From Geobacter sp. SVR (GTDB taxonomy: Bacteria; Desulfobacterota; Desulfuromonadia; Geobacterales; Pseudopelobacteraceae), in the NCBI RefSeq assembly GCF_016865365.1, contig NZ_AP024469.1, positions 4,370,501 to 4,434,500 of the forward strand: 64,000 bases of DNA. The letters are read 5' to 3'. The notes under the pieces were generated by a model. It did not search any database. It was not told the DNA's origin and worked only from the letters and a program-made list of their open reading frames with translations. Shown here one piece after another: positions 1 through 8,408 of this stretch. The stretch's first letter is position 1, and each line of letters starts with the position of its first letter. Position numbers and translations under genes: made by a program.

Positions 1-174
1 CGCTTTGACTTTGTCACCAATGTCCAAGAGCAGTGCGGTATTGACCGGATCGTCACTGGGGCGGTTGATGTTGTATCCGGTGCCTATCAGTTCATTGAGC
101 TTGTCCAGCTTGGCCCTACCCTGCTGGATGTTGTACAGCGAATTCTGCGAGGTTATGTTGGCAGTGATGCGCAT
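1..174 (-). CDS. flgL: Flagellar hook-associated protein 3 FlgL, N-terminal 58 residues (cut by window edge)
   Basis: The minus-strand reading frame starts with ATG at 174 and runs off the left edge, so only 58 codons are visible. The N-terminus (MRITANITSQNSLYNIQQGR) is the flagellin/FlgL-type coiled-coil D0 segment, and the RPSDDP motif around residues 38-43 is the usual conserved turn of flagellin-family proteins. FlgL forms the second ring of the hook-filament junction, between FlgK and the filament. An AGGAGAGG ribosome site sits just upstream of the ATG, and flgK ends only 14 bases before it, so the two are co-transcribed. Flagellin itself shares the N-terminal motif, but the position right after flgK makes flgL the safe call. 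Confidence 0.93.
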   Translation of the reverse strand, partial: MRITANITSQNSLYNIQQGRAKLDKLNELIGTGYNINRPSDDPVNTALLLDIGDKVKA

Positions 175-188
175 GGTGTCCTCTCCTG

Positions 189-1574
189 TTACCGTATCAT
201 GGCAATGACCGTGTCCATCATCTCGGTCGCGGTGGTGATCAGCTTGGCCGAAGCCTGATAGGAACGCTGATATTTGACCAGATTGGTCAACTCCTCGTCC
301 AACGAAACGCCGGAGTTTGATTCGCGCAACGTCATCAGTTGATTTGTGAAGGTGGTGTCCTGCGCTACGGTATTCTTGCTCGACTGTACGTCAAGCCCAA
401 TTTGGCTGACCAGTCCATTGAAATAGCTACCGAACGTGGCAGTGCTTCCGGACATGATGTTCTTGTTCTGCAACTGTGCCAGGGCAAGGGCATTGCTGTT
501 GTCGCCCGGCAGGGTGGCGCTGCCCGATGCCGCGATCTTGTCGACACCGGTGATGTCGGCAGTGTTCAGTGTAATGGTTGCGGCTGTAGTGCCGGTAAAG
601 AAATCCTTTCCTGCATCGCCGTTCAGATCGTATCCGCTGTTGTGAGCTGCATTGACCTGTGTGGCGATTGCGTTTGCCAGCGCATCAACCTTGGCTTGAT
701 AGCCGGGAATAATCGTATCGCGCAACGTCAGGGTCGCCCCCAACTGTCCGGTTGTCGGCGAAACCAGCGTAGCCGCTCCTCCCGGAGGGGTCACATTCAC
801 ATCGTAAAGTCCCGTACTCGAATTGGTCGTCAATGAAAACGACCCGGCGGTGCCTCCCGTTACCAGCGCTGCGCCACCGTCCTTATAGTTTATATCGGTG
901 GTTCCGTCGCTGTTTTCCGTATAGGTGATGCCGATCTGCTGCGACAGGTCCCGTATCAACTGATCCCGCTGATCGCGCATCTCATTGGCATTACCGCTCA
1001 CCAGTTCGGTGGTCTTTATCTGTTGATTGAGCTGGGCGATGTTCTTAAGAGTAGCGTTGATGCTGTCCGTCAACGGAACCAGCGAGTCGTTCTGGGTGGT
1101 AACGGCATTCGCCAGGGTCGTGTTGACCGCGTGGAAGTTGTCGGTCAGGATTTGAGCTCGGCTCATCACGTTCGTGCGCTCGGCGGATCCGGTAGGATTG
1201 AGGGTCAGGTCCTGCCAGGCCGAGAAAAAATTGGTAATAGCCGCACCCAATCCGTCATTGGTGACTTCATTGAAAGTCGGCTCGATTTGCTGCAAGACAT
1301 TCGATTTTGTCGTATCGTAACCAAGGGTGGTCTGGGCATTGACGAGCTGTTGCTGCAGGAGTCCGTCGTAATAGCGTTCCACCGTGGAAATTTTTACCCC
1401 CGTGCCCAAGGGAAAACCATTGGACGTAGTGGGGGGAGCGTTCTCCAGAATCACCCGCTGGCGGGAATAACCGGGCGTATTGACATTGGCGATGTTCTCG
1501 CCGGTCACCTCGGTGGCGATTTGATAGATTTTGAGACCGTTCTTGCCGATCTCCATGGCTGCACTAAGTCCCAT
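189..1574 (-). CDS. flgK: Flagellar hook-associated protein 1 FlgK
   Basis: A 461-residue protein. It carries the axial-protein N-terminal motif (ENIANVNTPGYSRQ, near residues 26-39) and the C-terminal helix with SGVSLDEELTNLVKYQ and the LVKYQRSYQAS core, the paired D0 helices shared by rod, hook and junction proteins. Length fits the shorter members of the FlgK family. It forms the first junction ring between hook and filament and is exported through the flagellar type III apparatus, with FlgN as chaperone. The ATG at 1574 directly follows the TGA of flgN with no spacer, and its ribosome site (GGGAGG) lies inside the end of flgN, which suggests coupled translation of chaperone and client. 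Confidence 0.96.
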   Translation of the reverse strand: MGLSAAMEIGKNGLKIYQIATEVTGENIANVNTPGYSRQRVILENAPPTTSNGFPLGTGVKISTVERYYDGLLQQQLVNAQTTLGYDTTKSNVLQQIEPTFNEVTNDGLGAAITNFFSAWQDLTLNPTGSAERTNVMSRAQILTDNFHAVNTTLANAVTTQNDSLVPLTDSINATLKNIAQLNQQIKTTELVSGNANEMRDQRDQLIRDLSQQIGITYTENSDGTTDINYKDGGAALVTGGTAGSFSLTTNSSTGLYDVNVTPPGGAATLVSPTTGQLGATLTLRDTIIPGYQAKVDALANAIATQVNAAHNSGYDLNGDAGKDFFTGTTAATITLNTADITGVDKIAASGSATLPGDNSNALALAQLQNKNIMSGSTATFGSYFNGLVSQIGLDVQSSKNTVAQDTTFTNQLMTLRESNSGVSLDEELTNLVKYQRSYQASAKLITTATEMMDTVIAMIR

Positions 1575-2060
1575 TCAGGCCTCCCTGTTGATCATCACCG
1601 ACCCGGTCGGCCGCTGCTGATAGCCGCCGGAAGCGCCGTAGATATTTGATTGATTGATCACGCGGGACAGAAGGTCCAGCGAATTTTTTACCGATGCTGC
1701 AAAACGCTCCGCGATTTCTCCGTTCATTGCCAAACGTTGCCTGATCCGTTCTGCCACCTGGTTCAGATCACGGTGCAGTCGCGGGATATCCTGGTTGCTC
1801 TTGACTGCTGCTGCAACCGCTCCCAACGTGGCGGTGGCGGATAGCCCTTCCCGGGCCGCAGCACTGCTGATTGCCTGGCGCAGTGAGACAGCGTGCTCTT
1901 TTATGCGCTGAGACAGTTCTTCCTTCAGGTCGTTTATCTCTGCCATGGCGTCCAGTTTCATATCGGCAAGCTCACGGCTTTCCCGCTCCAACAGCTCATG
2001 CAACTCCCGCAGGAGCCCCAAATGCACGGAAAGTTCCTCTGCCAGCTTTTTCATTACCAT
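1575..2060 (-). CDS. flgN: FlgN family flagellar export chaperone
   Basis: 161 residues, almost entirely charged helix (for example LLERESRELADMKLDAM near the N-terminus), with the typical FlgN C-terminal tail. FlgN chaperones bind the C-terminal helices of FlgK and FlgL in the cytoplasm and deliver them to the export gate. The open frame extends upstream to 2237 into the flgJ region, but the ATG at 2060 is preceded by GGTGGGG at good spacing and begins with the family-like helix, so I place the start there. It lies 25 bases after flgJ and abuts flgK. The family is poorly conserved in sequence, so the call leans on length, helical content and position. Confidence 0.85.
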   Translation of the reverse strand: MVMKKLAEELSVHLGLLRELHELLERESRELADMKLDAMAEINDLKEELSQRIKEHAVSLRQAISSAAAREGLSATATLGAVAAAVKSNQDIPRLHRDLNQVAERIRQRLAMNGEIAERFAASVKNSLDLLSRVINQSNIYGASGGYQQRPTGSVMINREA

Positions 2061-2085
2061 AGATATCCCCACCAAATCCCTGCTG

Positions 2086-2457
2086 CTATTCCTTTGTATC
2101 GATGGTTCGCGGAATGCGCCGACTCTCCTGCCGGATAATTTCCTTTTCGATCTGTTTCGCCAGTCCCAATCCCCCGCGCTTGACGGCTGCCGCGGCATAC
2201 TCCTGATCCAGAAGCGAACGGTAGGCATCTTCCCCATGACCGCCTCCGGTCAGCTTGTCCTGTGCAACCGTCTCGCGCATGGATTTCATCATCATACCGA
2301 TGAAAAGCGCTTCGAAATCCTGGCCAACCTTTTTGGCCTGCAGCCGCTGCTTTTCACTCAGCCCGGCCGCATCGGTCTGCTGCCGCTGCAGCTGGCGCGC
2401 CTTGTCTGCGGCCTCATCCCCTGCCAGGGGCATGTACTGTGGCAAACCGATATCCAT
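2086..2457 (-). CDS. flgJ: FlgJ-type rod-binding protein, without muramidase domain
   Basis: 123 residues from the ATG at 2457, which has AAGAAGG eight bases upstream; in-frame ATG 2463 is too close to that site and TTG 2481 has no good site. The core (FEALFIGMMMKSMRET, then a DAYRSLLDQEYA segment and LAKQIEKEI) is the rod-binding domain found in the N-terminal half of enterobacterial FlgJ. The peptidoglycan hydrolase half of the classical protein is absent, as is common outside Gammaproteobacteria. It scaffolds rod assembly in the periplasm. A separate enzyme must open the cell wall; the lytic transglycosylase at the other end of this window is one possibility but nothing links them directly. 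Confidence 0.9.
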   Translation of the reverse strand: MDIGLPQYMPLAGDEAADKARQLQRQQTDAAGLSEKQRLQAKKVGQDFEALFIGMMMKSMRETVAQDKLTGGGHGEDAYRSLLDQEYAAAAVKRGGLGLAKQIEKEIIRQESRRIPRTIDTKE

Positions 2458-2538
2458 TGGCATTACCTTCTTATCGCCCAATCGGGCAGCTTCTTGAGGA
2501 TAAACGTAGTACCACCGTGCGTGTTCATCGTTACCGTG

Positions 2539-3633
2539 CTAAATAATCGTCAGTTCGGCCTGCAGCGCTCCGGCTGCCTTGATGGCCTGAAGAATGCCGA
2601 TCAGATCCCGCGGTGTAACCCCCAGGGTATTGAGTGCCCGCACGACATCGCCGATGGTGGCACCCTCGGATAAAACCGACAGGCGACGCGACTCCTCCTC
2701 GACCTTCAGCTCGGTGCGCGGCACCACCTTGGTTTCACCGGTGGTGCTGAGCGGAGCCGGCTGGGAAACCCGGGGAGTTTCCTTGATCACCAGGGAGAGG
2801 TTGCCGTGGGACACGGCCACCGTCGAAATCCTGACCTGTTCCCCCATCACGATGGTTCCGGTGCGCTCGTTGAGTACAACCTTGGCGATGGTATCGGGCC
2901 GGACATCGAGCGTCTCCACTACCGAGATGAAATCGATCATCCGGCCGGCATAGGCCTCCGGGATCTGAATTGCCACTGCCCCGGGATCGGCTGTGGACGC
3001 AATGGCGGTGCCGAATTTCTCATTGATGGTGCCCGCCATCCGTGATGCAGTGGTGAAATCGGCCTGGGCCAGGTTCAAACGCAGCTGCGATTTGCCTGCC
3101 AGGGTATTGGGCAGTTCACGTTCCACCAGGGCTCCGGCAGGGATTCTCCCGGCAGTGGGGTGATTTTTCTGAGCGCTGGCAGCCTGTCCGCCAAAAGCGA
3201 ACGAGTTGGTGAGCACCGAACCTTGGGCCACGGCATACACCTGGCTGTCGGCGCCCTTGAGCGGCGACATGATCAGTGTGCCACCGGCGATGCTCTTGGC
3301 GTCTCCCAAAGAGGAAACCAGTACATCCAGCCGATTACCCTGTTTTGCAAAAGGGGGCAGTGTGGCAGTGACCATCACGGCTGCCACATTCTTGACCTTG
3401 ATCAGGTTGGGATTGATGCTGACTCCCATCCGTTCCAGCATGGCCGAGATGGACTGCAGCTGGATTCGTGCCTGGTCGCTGTCGCCGGTGCCGTTCAGCC
3501 CGACCACCAGGCCGTAGCCAACCAACTGGTTCTCACGCGCGCCTTCAAATGAAGCCAAATCCTTGATGCGCACTGCGTGGGCGCTGGAAGCCAGAACCAA
3601 AGCCATCAGTATGGAGGTGACAATTATCTTCAT
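2539..3633 (-). CDS. flgI: Flagellar P-ring protein FlgI
   Basis: 364 residues, the normal size of FlgI. A cleavable signal peptide covers about residues 1-20 (ending SSAHA), followed by the family start VRIKDLASFEGARENQLVGY and the LVVGLNGTGDSD motif. The C-terminus (GVTPRDLIGILQAIKAAGAL) is also characteristic. FlgI polymerises around the rod at the peptidoglycan layer to form the P-ring, and its periplasmic chaperone FlgA is encoded two genes upstream in the same operon. The gap to flgJ is 81 bases and holds no further reading frame of note. Confidence 0.97.
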   Translation of the reverse strand: MKIIVTSILMALVLASSAHAVRIKDLASFEGARENQLVGYGLVVGLNGTGDSDQARIQLQSISAMLERMGVSINPNLIKVKNVAAVMVTATLPPFAKQGNRLDVLVSSLGDAKSIAGGTLIMSPLKGADSQVYAVAQGSVLTNSFAFGGQAASAQKNHPTAGRIPAGALVERELPNTLAGKSQLRLNLAQADFTTASRMAGTINEKFGTAIASTADPGAVAIQIPEAYAGRMIDFISVVETLDVRPDTIAKVVLNERTGTIVMGEQVRISTVAVSHGNLSLVIKETPRVSQPAPLSTTGETKVVPRTELKVEEESRRLSVLSEGATIGDVVRALNTLGVTPRDLIGILQAIKAAGALQAELTII

Positions 3634-3700
3634 GCGAATTCCAATCTCCGGAAACGGTTTCCATCACACGTCTGTTCACTGATGCGATGACGTTTCCTCT

Positions 3701-4375
3701 TTAAAAAGGCCAGATCTTGTCGAGGAAGTTCATCAGCCAGCCCGGTCTCTGGCGGTCGGAGATGATGCCCTTGCCGGCATAACTGATACGGGCATCGGCA
3801 ATGTAGATCGAATTGACGACGTTGTCCGGCCCGATATCGGTCGGACGAACCGTCCCTTCAATGACGATGATCTGGTCCTCGTCATTGACCTTGACATTGC
3901 GGCGCCCCTCGATCAACAGGTTCCCGTTGGGGGTCACATCCACCACTTTGGCGGTAACCGTGGCCTTCAGAGTCTCCTGTCGGGAGGTATTTCCGGACCC
4001 GGCGTATTTGGAGCTGACACTGGCATTGATAAGCTTGCTGAGATCCATGACATTCTTGATGCCGGTTGTCTCAAGACCCAAAAGGTTAGGGATGCCGGCA
4101 TTAACCGCCGACTCGCGCGACGTATCGGTCTTGGCCTCCTTGGAGGCGCTGGCCGATTCGGATATCACAATGGTGACGATATCACCCCTGCGACGCGCCT
4201 TGAAGTCATCGGTCAGGCCGGCCGAGCTTGCCTGCCAGATGGAGCCGCTGGAATAATCCGCCTGCTGCCGGGGGAGCTGCTGATCAAAGGCGGCTGTTTT
4301 GACGTCAGTCGTCTGGGTCACACATCCGCATAACACTACGCTTGCCAGTACAATCAGATTTGCTGCCTGTCTCAT
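3701..4375 (-). CDS. flgH: Flagellar L-ring lipoprotein FlgH
   Basis: 224 residues from the ATG at 4375 (GAGGTCGG site upstream; the frame itself is open to 4468). Residues 1-18 are a lipoprotein signal ending in a lipobox-like LCGC, so Cys18 would be acylated and the protein anchored in the outer membrane. Family blocks include GSIWQASSAGL, ARRRGDIVTIVISESASASK, the NLLIEGRRNVKVN segment and the C-terminal GIISDRQRPGWL. FlgH forms the outer-membrane ring around the rod, a Gram-negative feature. It follows flgA, whose 3' end overlaps the open frame upstream of the chosen start. Confidence 0.96.
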   Translation of the reverse strand: MRQAANLIVLASVVLCGCVTQTTDVKTAAFDQQLPRQQADYSSGSIWQASSAGLTDDFKARRRGDIVTIVISESASASKEAKTDTSRESAVNAGIPNLLGLETTGIKNVMDLSKLINASVSSKYAGSGNTSRQETLKATVTAKVVDVTPNGNLLIEGRRNVKVNDEDQIIVIEGTVRPTDIGPDNVVNSIYIADARISYAGKGIISDRQRPGWLMNFLDKIWPF

Positions 4376-4439
4376 GATTCCGACCTCGTTCACACCATTT
4401 CCTCGTGCCGCATCCCGTCCCGACGGACGGGCTCCGGCG

Positions 4440-5150
4440 TTAGAACACCACCAGTACCGTGCCGGCATCGATGATACGGGCAGATAGTTCTTTCAGAGAG
4501 TTGAGATTCTGCACGACGATGGTGTCCCCTTCGGCTCCGCTGCCTCTGGCCTTGCCCGTCACCGTGATACGCATGGTCGGGCTCTCTGCGACGATGGTAA
4601 CCATCTGTCCCGATTTCACCAGCGGCACCTTTTCCAGCTGATCGTTCCTGAGCGTGCTGTTGGGTTTCAAGGTAGTGCGTGCCACCTTGCCGACGGCATC
4701 CTCGATCCTTTTCAGGTAACGCCCCTGGGACGCAGCGACGTCCTGCCTGCGCACGGCGAGATCTGCTGCGGACAGAACCTGTCCCCGATCGATCTGGCGT
4801 ACGGTTACAACCATATCAGCCAGGGCCTCGACCTCGACCCTGACCGCGATGTTCCGCACGATCCGGTCCTTTTGCCGGGCAATCACCGCAATGCTGACAG
4901 ATCCCCATCCTTCCCACTGCTGGGGGGCAACGACCTCATACTCCAGCGTTCCCTCCGGCAGGAGAGGATTGCCACTGATGGAGAGACGCCGGATGCTGGT
5001 TTCACAACCGAGGTTTGCCGTTTTCTGCTGTACAAAAGCGGACACTGCGTTCCGGATCTCGGTTTCGCGAAGCGGCGACAGGGCCGGTTCTGCCTTGAGC
5101 GGCTTCCAAAGCAGAAAAAGGCATAGCATGATAATCGTCAGTATTCTCAT
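4440..5150 (-). CDS. flgA: Flagellar P-ring assembly chaperone FlgA
   Basis: 236 residues with a signal peptide of about 20 residues (ending KPLKA). The C-terminal half holds the SAF/antifreeze-like domain: the TVRQIDRGQVLSAADLAVR segment, RTTLKPNSTLRNDQLEKVPL and KSGQMVTIVAESPTMRI are typical of FlgA. It acts in the periplasm to hold FlgI before P-ring assembly. The start has only a weak upstream site (GCTGAG), so expression may rely on translation coming from flgG, which ends 19 bases before it. The gene sits between flgG and flgH, an arrangement common in this group. Confidence 0.94.
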   Translation of the reverse strand: MRILTIIMLCLFLLWKPLKAEPALSPLRETEIRNAVSAFVQQKTANLGCETSIRRLSISGNPLLPEGTLEYEVVAPQQWEGWGSVSIAVIARQKDRIVRNIAVRVEVEALADMVVTVRQIDRGQVLSAADLAVRRQDVAASQGRYLKRIEDAVGKVARTTLKPNSTLRNDQLEKVPLVKSGQMVTIVAESPTMRITVTGKARGSGAEGDTIVVQNLNSLKELSARIIDAGTVLVVF

Positions 5151-5169
5151 CTCAGCTGTACCGAAACCG

Positions 5170-5958
5170 CTACCTTCTCAGGTTGTTAGCCGTCTGGAGC
5201 ATCTCGTCAGCAGCCTGCACCGCCTTGGAGTTGATCTCGTAGGCACGCTGTCCCACGATCATGTTGACCATCTCTTCAGCTACATTGACGTTGCTCATCT
5301 CCAGCATCCCTTGTGCAATCGTCCCCAGTCCGTTCTGCCCAGCAGTGCCGGTCGTTGCGGCTCCCGAAGCGTCGGTCGGCTGATAGATGTTCCTTCCGAG
5401 ACTTGTGAGACCGGAAGGATTGGAAAAGGAGGCCAGCTGAATGGTCCCGACATTGGTAGGGGTGGTCTGGCCGGCCTGCATCACGGAAACTGTCCCGTCA
5501 CTGCCGATATTGATCTTGGTGGCATTGTTGGGTATCACGATCTCCGGCAGCAGCGGGTTCCCATCAGGAGTCACCACGCGTCCCTGGCTGTCCCTCTTGA
5601 AGGCGCCGGCCCGGGAATAACCGGTGGTACCGTCCGGCTGCTGTATCTGGAAAAAGCCATCCCCTTCGATGGCAATGTCAAGTTCATTGCCGGTCTGGGA
5701 GAAATCGCCGGCGGTAAAGATTTTCGAAACCGAGGCAAGACGGGTTCCCAGGCCGATCTGAATACCGTTTGGTACCTGAGTCGCATTGGTCGAAGGCGCT
5801 CCGCTTGATTTCAGGTTCTGATACATCAGGTCCTGGAAATCGGCACGACTTCTCTTGAAACCGGTGGTGTTGACGTTGGCCAGGTTGTTGGCCACCACGT
5901 CTATGTTCTTTTGCTGCGCCTCCATACCCGAGGCTGCTGTCCAAAGTGCTCGTATCAT
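5170..5958 (-). CDS. flgG: Flagellar distal rod protein FlgG
   Basis: 262 residues, the standard FlgG length. N-terminal [20 protein letters not shown] and [18 protein letters not shown], the internal ALEGDGFF-like element ([11 protein letters not shown]) and the C-terminal [18 protein letters not shown] with [13 protein letters not shown] define the rod/hook family, and the [12 protein letters not shown] start is specific for FlgG. It builds the distal rod that crosses the P- and L-rings. A strong AAGGAGCTGAAGC site precedes the ATG. It follows flgF, with 46 bases between. Confidence 0.97.
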   Translation of the reverse strand: MIRALWTAASGMEAQQKNIDVVANNLANVNTTGFKRSRADFQDLMYQNLKSSGAPSTNATQVPNGIQIGLGTRLASVSKIFTAGDFSQTGNELDIAIEGDGFFQIQQPDGTTGYSRAGAFKRDSQGRVVTPDGNPLLPEIVIPNNATKINIGSDGTVSVMQAGQTTPTNVGTIQLASFSNPSGLTSLGRNIYQPTDASGAATTGTAGQNGLGTIAQGMLEMSNVNVAEEMVNMIVGQRAYEINSKAVQAADEMLQTANNLRR

Positions 5959-6004
5959 GCTTCAGCTCCTTTTTTGTCCATTGTTGAAAGTCACTGCATA
6001 ACCG

Positions 6005-6736
6005 TTACAGACGGCCCAGATCATTGGTCGCCTTGGTTGCCATATCGTCATACCCCTTGATCACCTTTGAACACGCCTCAAAATACCGGGTGGTTTCGAT
6101 CATCTGCACCATCTCGCTGATGGTGTCCACATTGGAACCCTCCAGTTGTCCCTGCAGAATCGCGCTCTGCGCCGCCTGCGGGTTTGCCTGGGCACCGGGA
6201 ACGAATAAGGCCTTGCCAACTTTGGTCAGATTATAAGGTTTGGGAAAATCGACAATGCTGATCGTACCGGCAGGAGTACCGTCGACGCTCACCACTCCTT
6301 TGGCATCAATTTCGACCTTGCCCCCCTGAACCTGGATCGCGCCCCCCTGGCCAAGGACCGTATGACCGTCACTGGTCACCAGAGTTCCATCGGCTGCGAG
6401 CCGGAAGTTGCCCTGCCTGGTATAGGCCTGACCATCGGGAGTATTGACCACGAAGAAACCGTCGCCGTCAATGGACACGTCCAGCGGATTTCCGGTCTGC
6501 GCTATCGGCCCGGCACTGTAGTCGATGTAAACGTTTTCCTTCTGAAGAATCGGATCGGCCGTACTCCCCTGAGGAACAGCCGGTGGATTGACTGAACCTG
6601 CCAGCATGCTTTCAAACGTCATCTTTTCCTTTTTGTAGCCGGGAGTATTGACGTTGGCAAGATTGTTACTGATGATGTCCAGCCGTTTCATGGCTGCAAT
6701 ATTGCCGGAAAGAGCAGAGTACATGCCGCTATTCAT
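6005..6736 (-). CDS. flgF: Flagellar proximal rod protein FlgF
   Basis: 243 residues of the flagellar rod/hook family: start MNSGMYSALSGNIAAMKRLD, then [25 protein letters not shown] and C-terminal SEMVQMIETTRYFEACSKVI. Compared with the neighbouring FlgG it has the MNSGMYSAL-type start expected for FlgF. It contributes a small number of subunits to the proximal rod. The ATG at 6736 has AAAGGAG upstream and lies 11 bases after fliA. Rod paralogues are easily confused, but the fliA-flgF-flgG order supports this assignment. Confidence 0.93.
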   Translation of the reverse strand: MNSGMYSALSGNIAAMKRLDIISNNLANVNTPGYKKEKMTFESMLAGSVNPPAVPQGSTADPILQKENVYIDYSAGPIAQTGNPLDVSIDGDGFFVVNTPDGQAYTRQGNFRLAADGTLVTSDGHTVLGQGGAIQVQGGKVEIDAKGVVSVDGTPAGTISIVDFPKPYNLTKVGKALFVPGAQANPQAAQSAILQGQLEGSNVDTISEMVQMIETTRYFEACSKVIKGYDDMATKATNDLGRL

Positions 6737-6747
6737 CGAGTTCTCCT

Positions 6748-7479
6748 TTACGCTTTGTACAGCTTCAGTTTGCCCCTCAACCTGACCATGGCCTGGCTGA
6801 GTATCTGCGAAATGCGGGATTCGCTGACCCCCAGTGTTTCACCGATTTCCTTCAAATTGAGATCTTCGTTGTAATATAAAGTAACCGCGAGCCGTTCCTT
6901 CTCTGGCAGGGTGTCAATCGCCTGCCCCAGGGCCTCGGTCAGTTGCATCATGATAACCTGTTGTTGAGGGCTCTTGGCGTCACTTTTCAACACGTCCGCC
7001 AGACAGAGCGTATTGCCCTCCTCATCGTCCCAACTGTCGTCCAGGCTGATGAACGAGATTACATGCACATCTTCAAGCAGATCGTAATATTCATCCAGCC
7101 CGACCCCCAGAGACTGCGCCACCTCTTCACCGGTCGGGTTACGGCCCAGCTGATGCTCCAGAATCATCACCTGTCGCTCGAGCCGCTTATACTTGTCGCG
7201 CATGGATCGACTCAATACGTCGTATGAACGAAGCTCGTCGATGATCGCTCCGCGAATATGCTGCTCAGCGAAGGTTTTGAACAGCACGCCGCGGTTGACA
7301 TCGAAACGATCGGCTGCATTTATCAGGCCAACCACCGCAGCGCCGGTCAAGTCCTGCAGGTCAAGATGAGGAGGCAACTGGGGGACGATCCGGGCCACGA
7401 GGTAACGAACCAGGGGCATGTGTTCCAGAATCAGCTCGTCTCTGACCGTATCACCGTGTATGGACTGTGCTGAGGGCAT
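6748..7479 (-). CDS. fliA: RNA polymerase sigma factor FliA (sigma-28)
   Basis: 243 residues. Region 2 (residues about 20-90) contains LVRYLVARIVPQLPPHLDLQ and DRFDVNRGVLFKTFAEQHIRG; region 3 and region 4 follow, ending in the helix-turn-helix (NLKEIGETLGVSESRISQIL). This is the FliA/WhiG/SigD family, which transcribes late flagellar, motor and chemotaxis genes once the hook is complete. The gene lies within the operon between flhG and flgF, matching the flhF-flhG-(che)-sigD layout of Bacillus. Its usual antagonist flgM is not found in the flgJ-flgN interval of this window. Confidence 0.96.
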   Translation of the reverse strand: MPSAQSIHGDTVRDELILEHMPLVRYLVARIVPQLPPHLDLQDLTGAAVVGLINAADRFDVNRGVLFKTFAEQHIRGAIIDELRSYDVLSRSMRDKYKRLERQVMILEHQLGRNPTGEEVAQSLGVGLDEYYDLLEDVHVISFISLDDSWDDEEGNTLCLADVLKSDAKSPQQQVIMMQLTEALGQAIDTLPEKERLAVTLYYNEDLNLKEIGETLGVSESRISQILSQAMVRLRGKLKLYKA

Positions 7480-7484
7480 GACCG

Positions 7485-8408
7485 CTACCCCGAGGGATTT
7501 TCCAGAAATCGCCTGAAGAAAAACTGGATATTTCCCTTAAGGCGGGCTTGCCGGGTATTTTCCGTCACCCGCTTCGCCAATGTGGTAAAACAGCCGGCTG
7601 CTTCGGAATCGGGATAAAGCTCACAGACTGCCCGCTGCCGCTTGACAGCCTCGACCACCTTCTCATCCTTGACCACACAACCGAGATAGTCGAGCGAGAT
7701 GTCCAGGAAACGGCCAGCCACATTGGCAAGCTTGCGGAACACCTCCAGGGCGTCCTCGCTGTCCTTGGCCATATTTACCAGTACCTTGAAATGGTGCTCG
7801 GAGTAACGGGTGGCCAGCAATTTGATCAGGGCGTACACATCGGTTATAGAGGTCGGTTCCGGAGTTACTACCACGATGATCTCCTGGGCGGCTACCGTAA
7901 AATACGTGACGTTTTCGGAGATGCCGGCCTCGGTGTCAACAATCATGATATCGAACTGTTCTTCCAGCATGTCCAGTTCATCCAGAAGCTTGAGCTTCTC
8001 GTGCTGGCCGAGACTGGTAAGTTCCTGCACACCTGATCCCGCCGGGATGATCTTGATGCCGGCCGGTCCGTCAATCAGAATATCGGAGAGGTTTTTTTCA
8101 CCGTTCAGGACATGGTTCAAATTGTAGACCGGTGAAAGCCCCAGGAGCACGTCCAGATTACCGAGCCCCAGATCGGCGTCAATCAGCAGCACCTTCTTGC
8201 CTTGCATTGAAAGTGCAATAGCAAGGTTCGATACCACATTGCTTTTGCCGACCCCTCCTTTACCGCTCGTCACCGAAATTACGCGGATACCTTTCTGGAT
8301 CGAGACGTCCCCCTGCGGGGCTGCATCTGACTTCTGCTTCTTTCGGGCGCTACGAGCCATTTCCCGAAGCGTGTCGGCCTGATCGCCCATTCCGATTACA
8401 TCACTCAT
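7485..8408 (-). CDS. flhG: MinD-like ATPase FlhG (FleN/YlxH), flagellar number control
   Basis: 307 residues. A deviant Walker A motif, SGKGGVGKS, lies at residues 48-56, followed by a ParA/MinD-type LLIDADLGLGNLD block and an MIVDTEAG Walker B region. The N-terminus bears DQADTLR (residues 9-15), the motif known in this family to stimulate the FlhF GTPase. FlhG limits flagellar number and helps assemble the C-ring. The start overlaps the end of flhF by 8 bases, and fliA begins 5 bases beyond its stop, so all three should be translated from one message. Confidence 0.96.
   Translation of the reverse strand: MSDVIGMGDQADTLREMARSARKKQKSDAAPQGDVSIQKGIRVISVTSGKGGVGKSNVVSNLAIALSMQGKKVLLIDADLGLGNLDVLLGLSPVYNLNHVLNGEKNLSDILIDGPAGIKIIPAGSGVQELTSLGQHEKLKLLDELDMLEEQFDIMIVDTEAGISENVTYFTVAAQEIIVVVTPEPTSITDVYALIKLLATRYSEHHFKVLVNMAKDSEDALEVFRKLANVAGRFLDISLDYLGCVVKDEKVVEAVKRQRAVCELYPDSEAAGCFTTLAKRVTENTRQARLKGNIQFFFRRFLENPSG

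Noticed and set aside
2061-2237. Longer FlgN starting at 2237
   Set aside because: The added residues come from the flgJ region in another frame, and the ATG at 2060 has a good ribosome site and family-like start.
2463-2500. Sigma-28 promoter near flgJ (GGCGATAA on the minus strand)
   Set aside because: The -10 is one base off and no TAAA element occurs at the required distance upstream.
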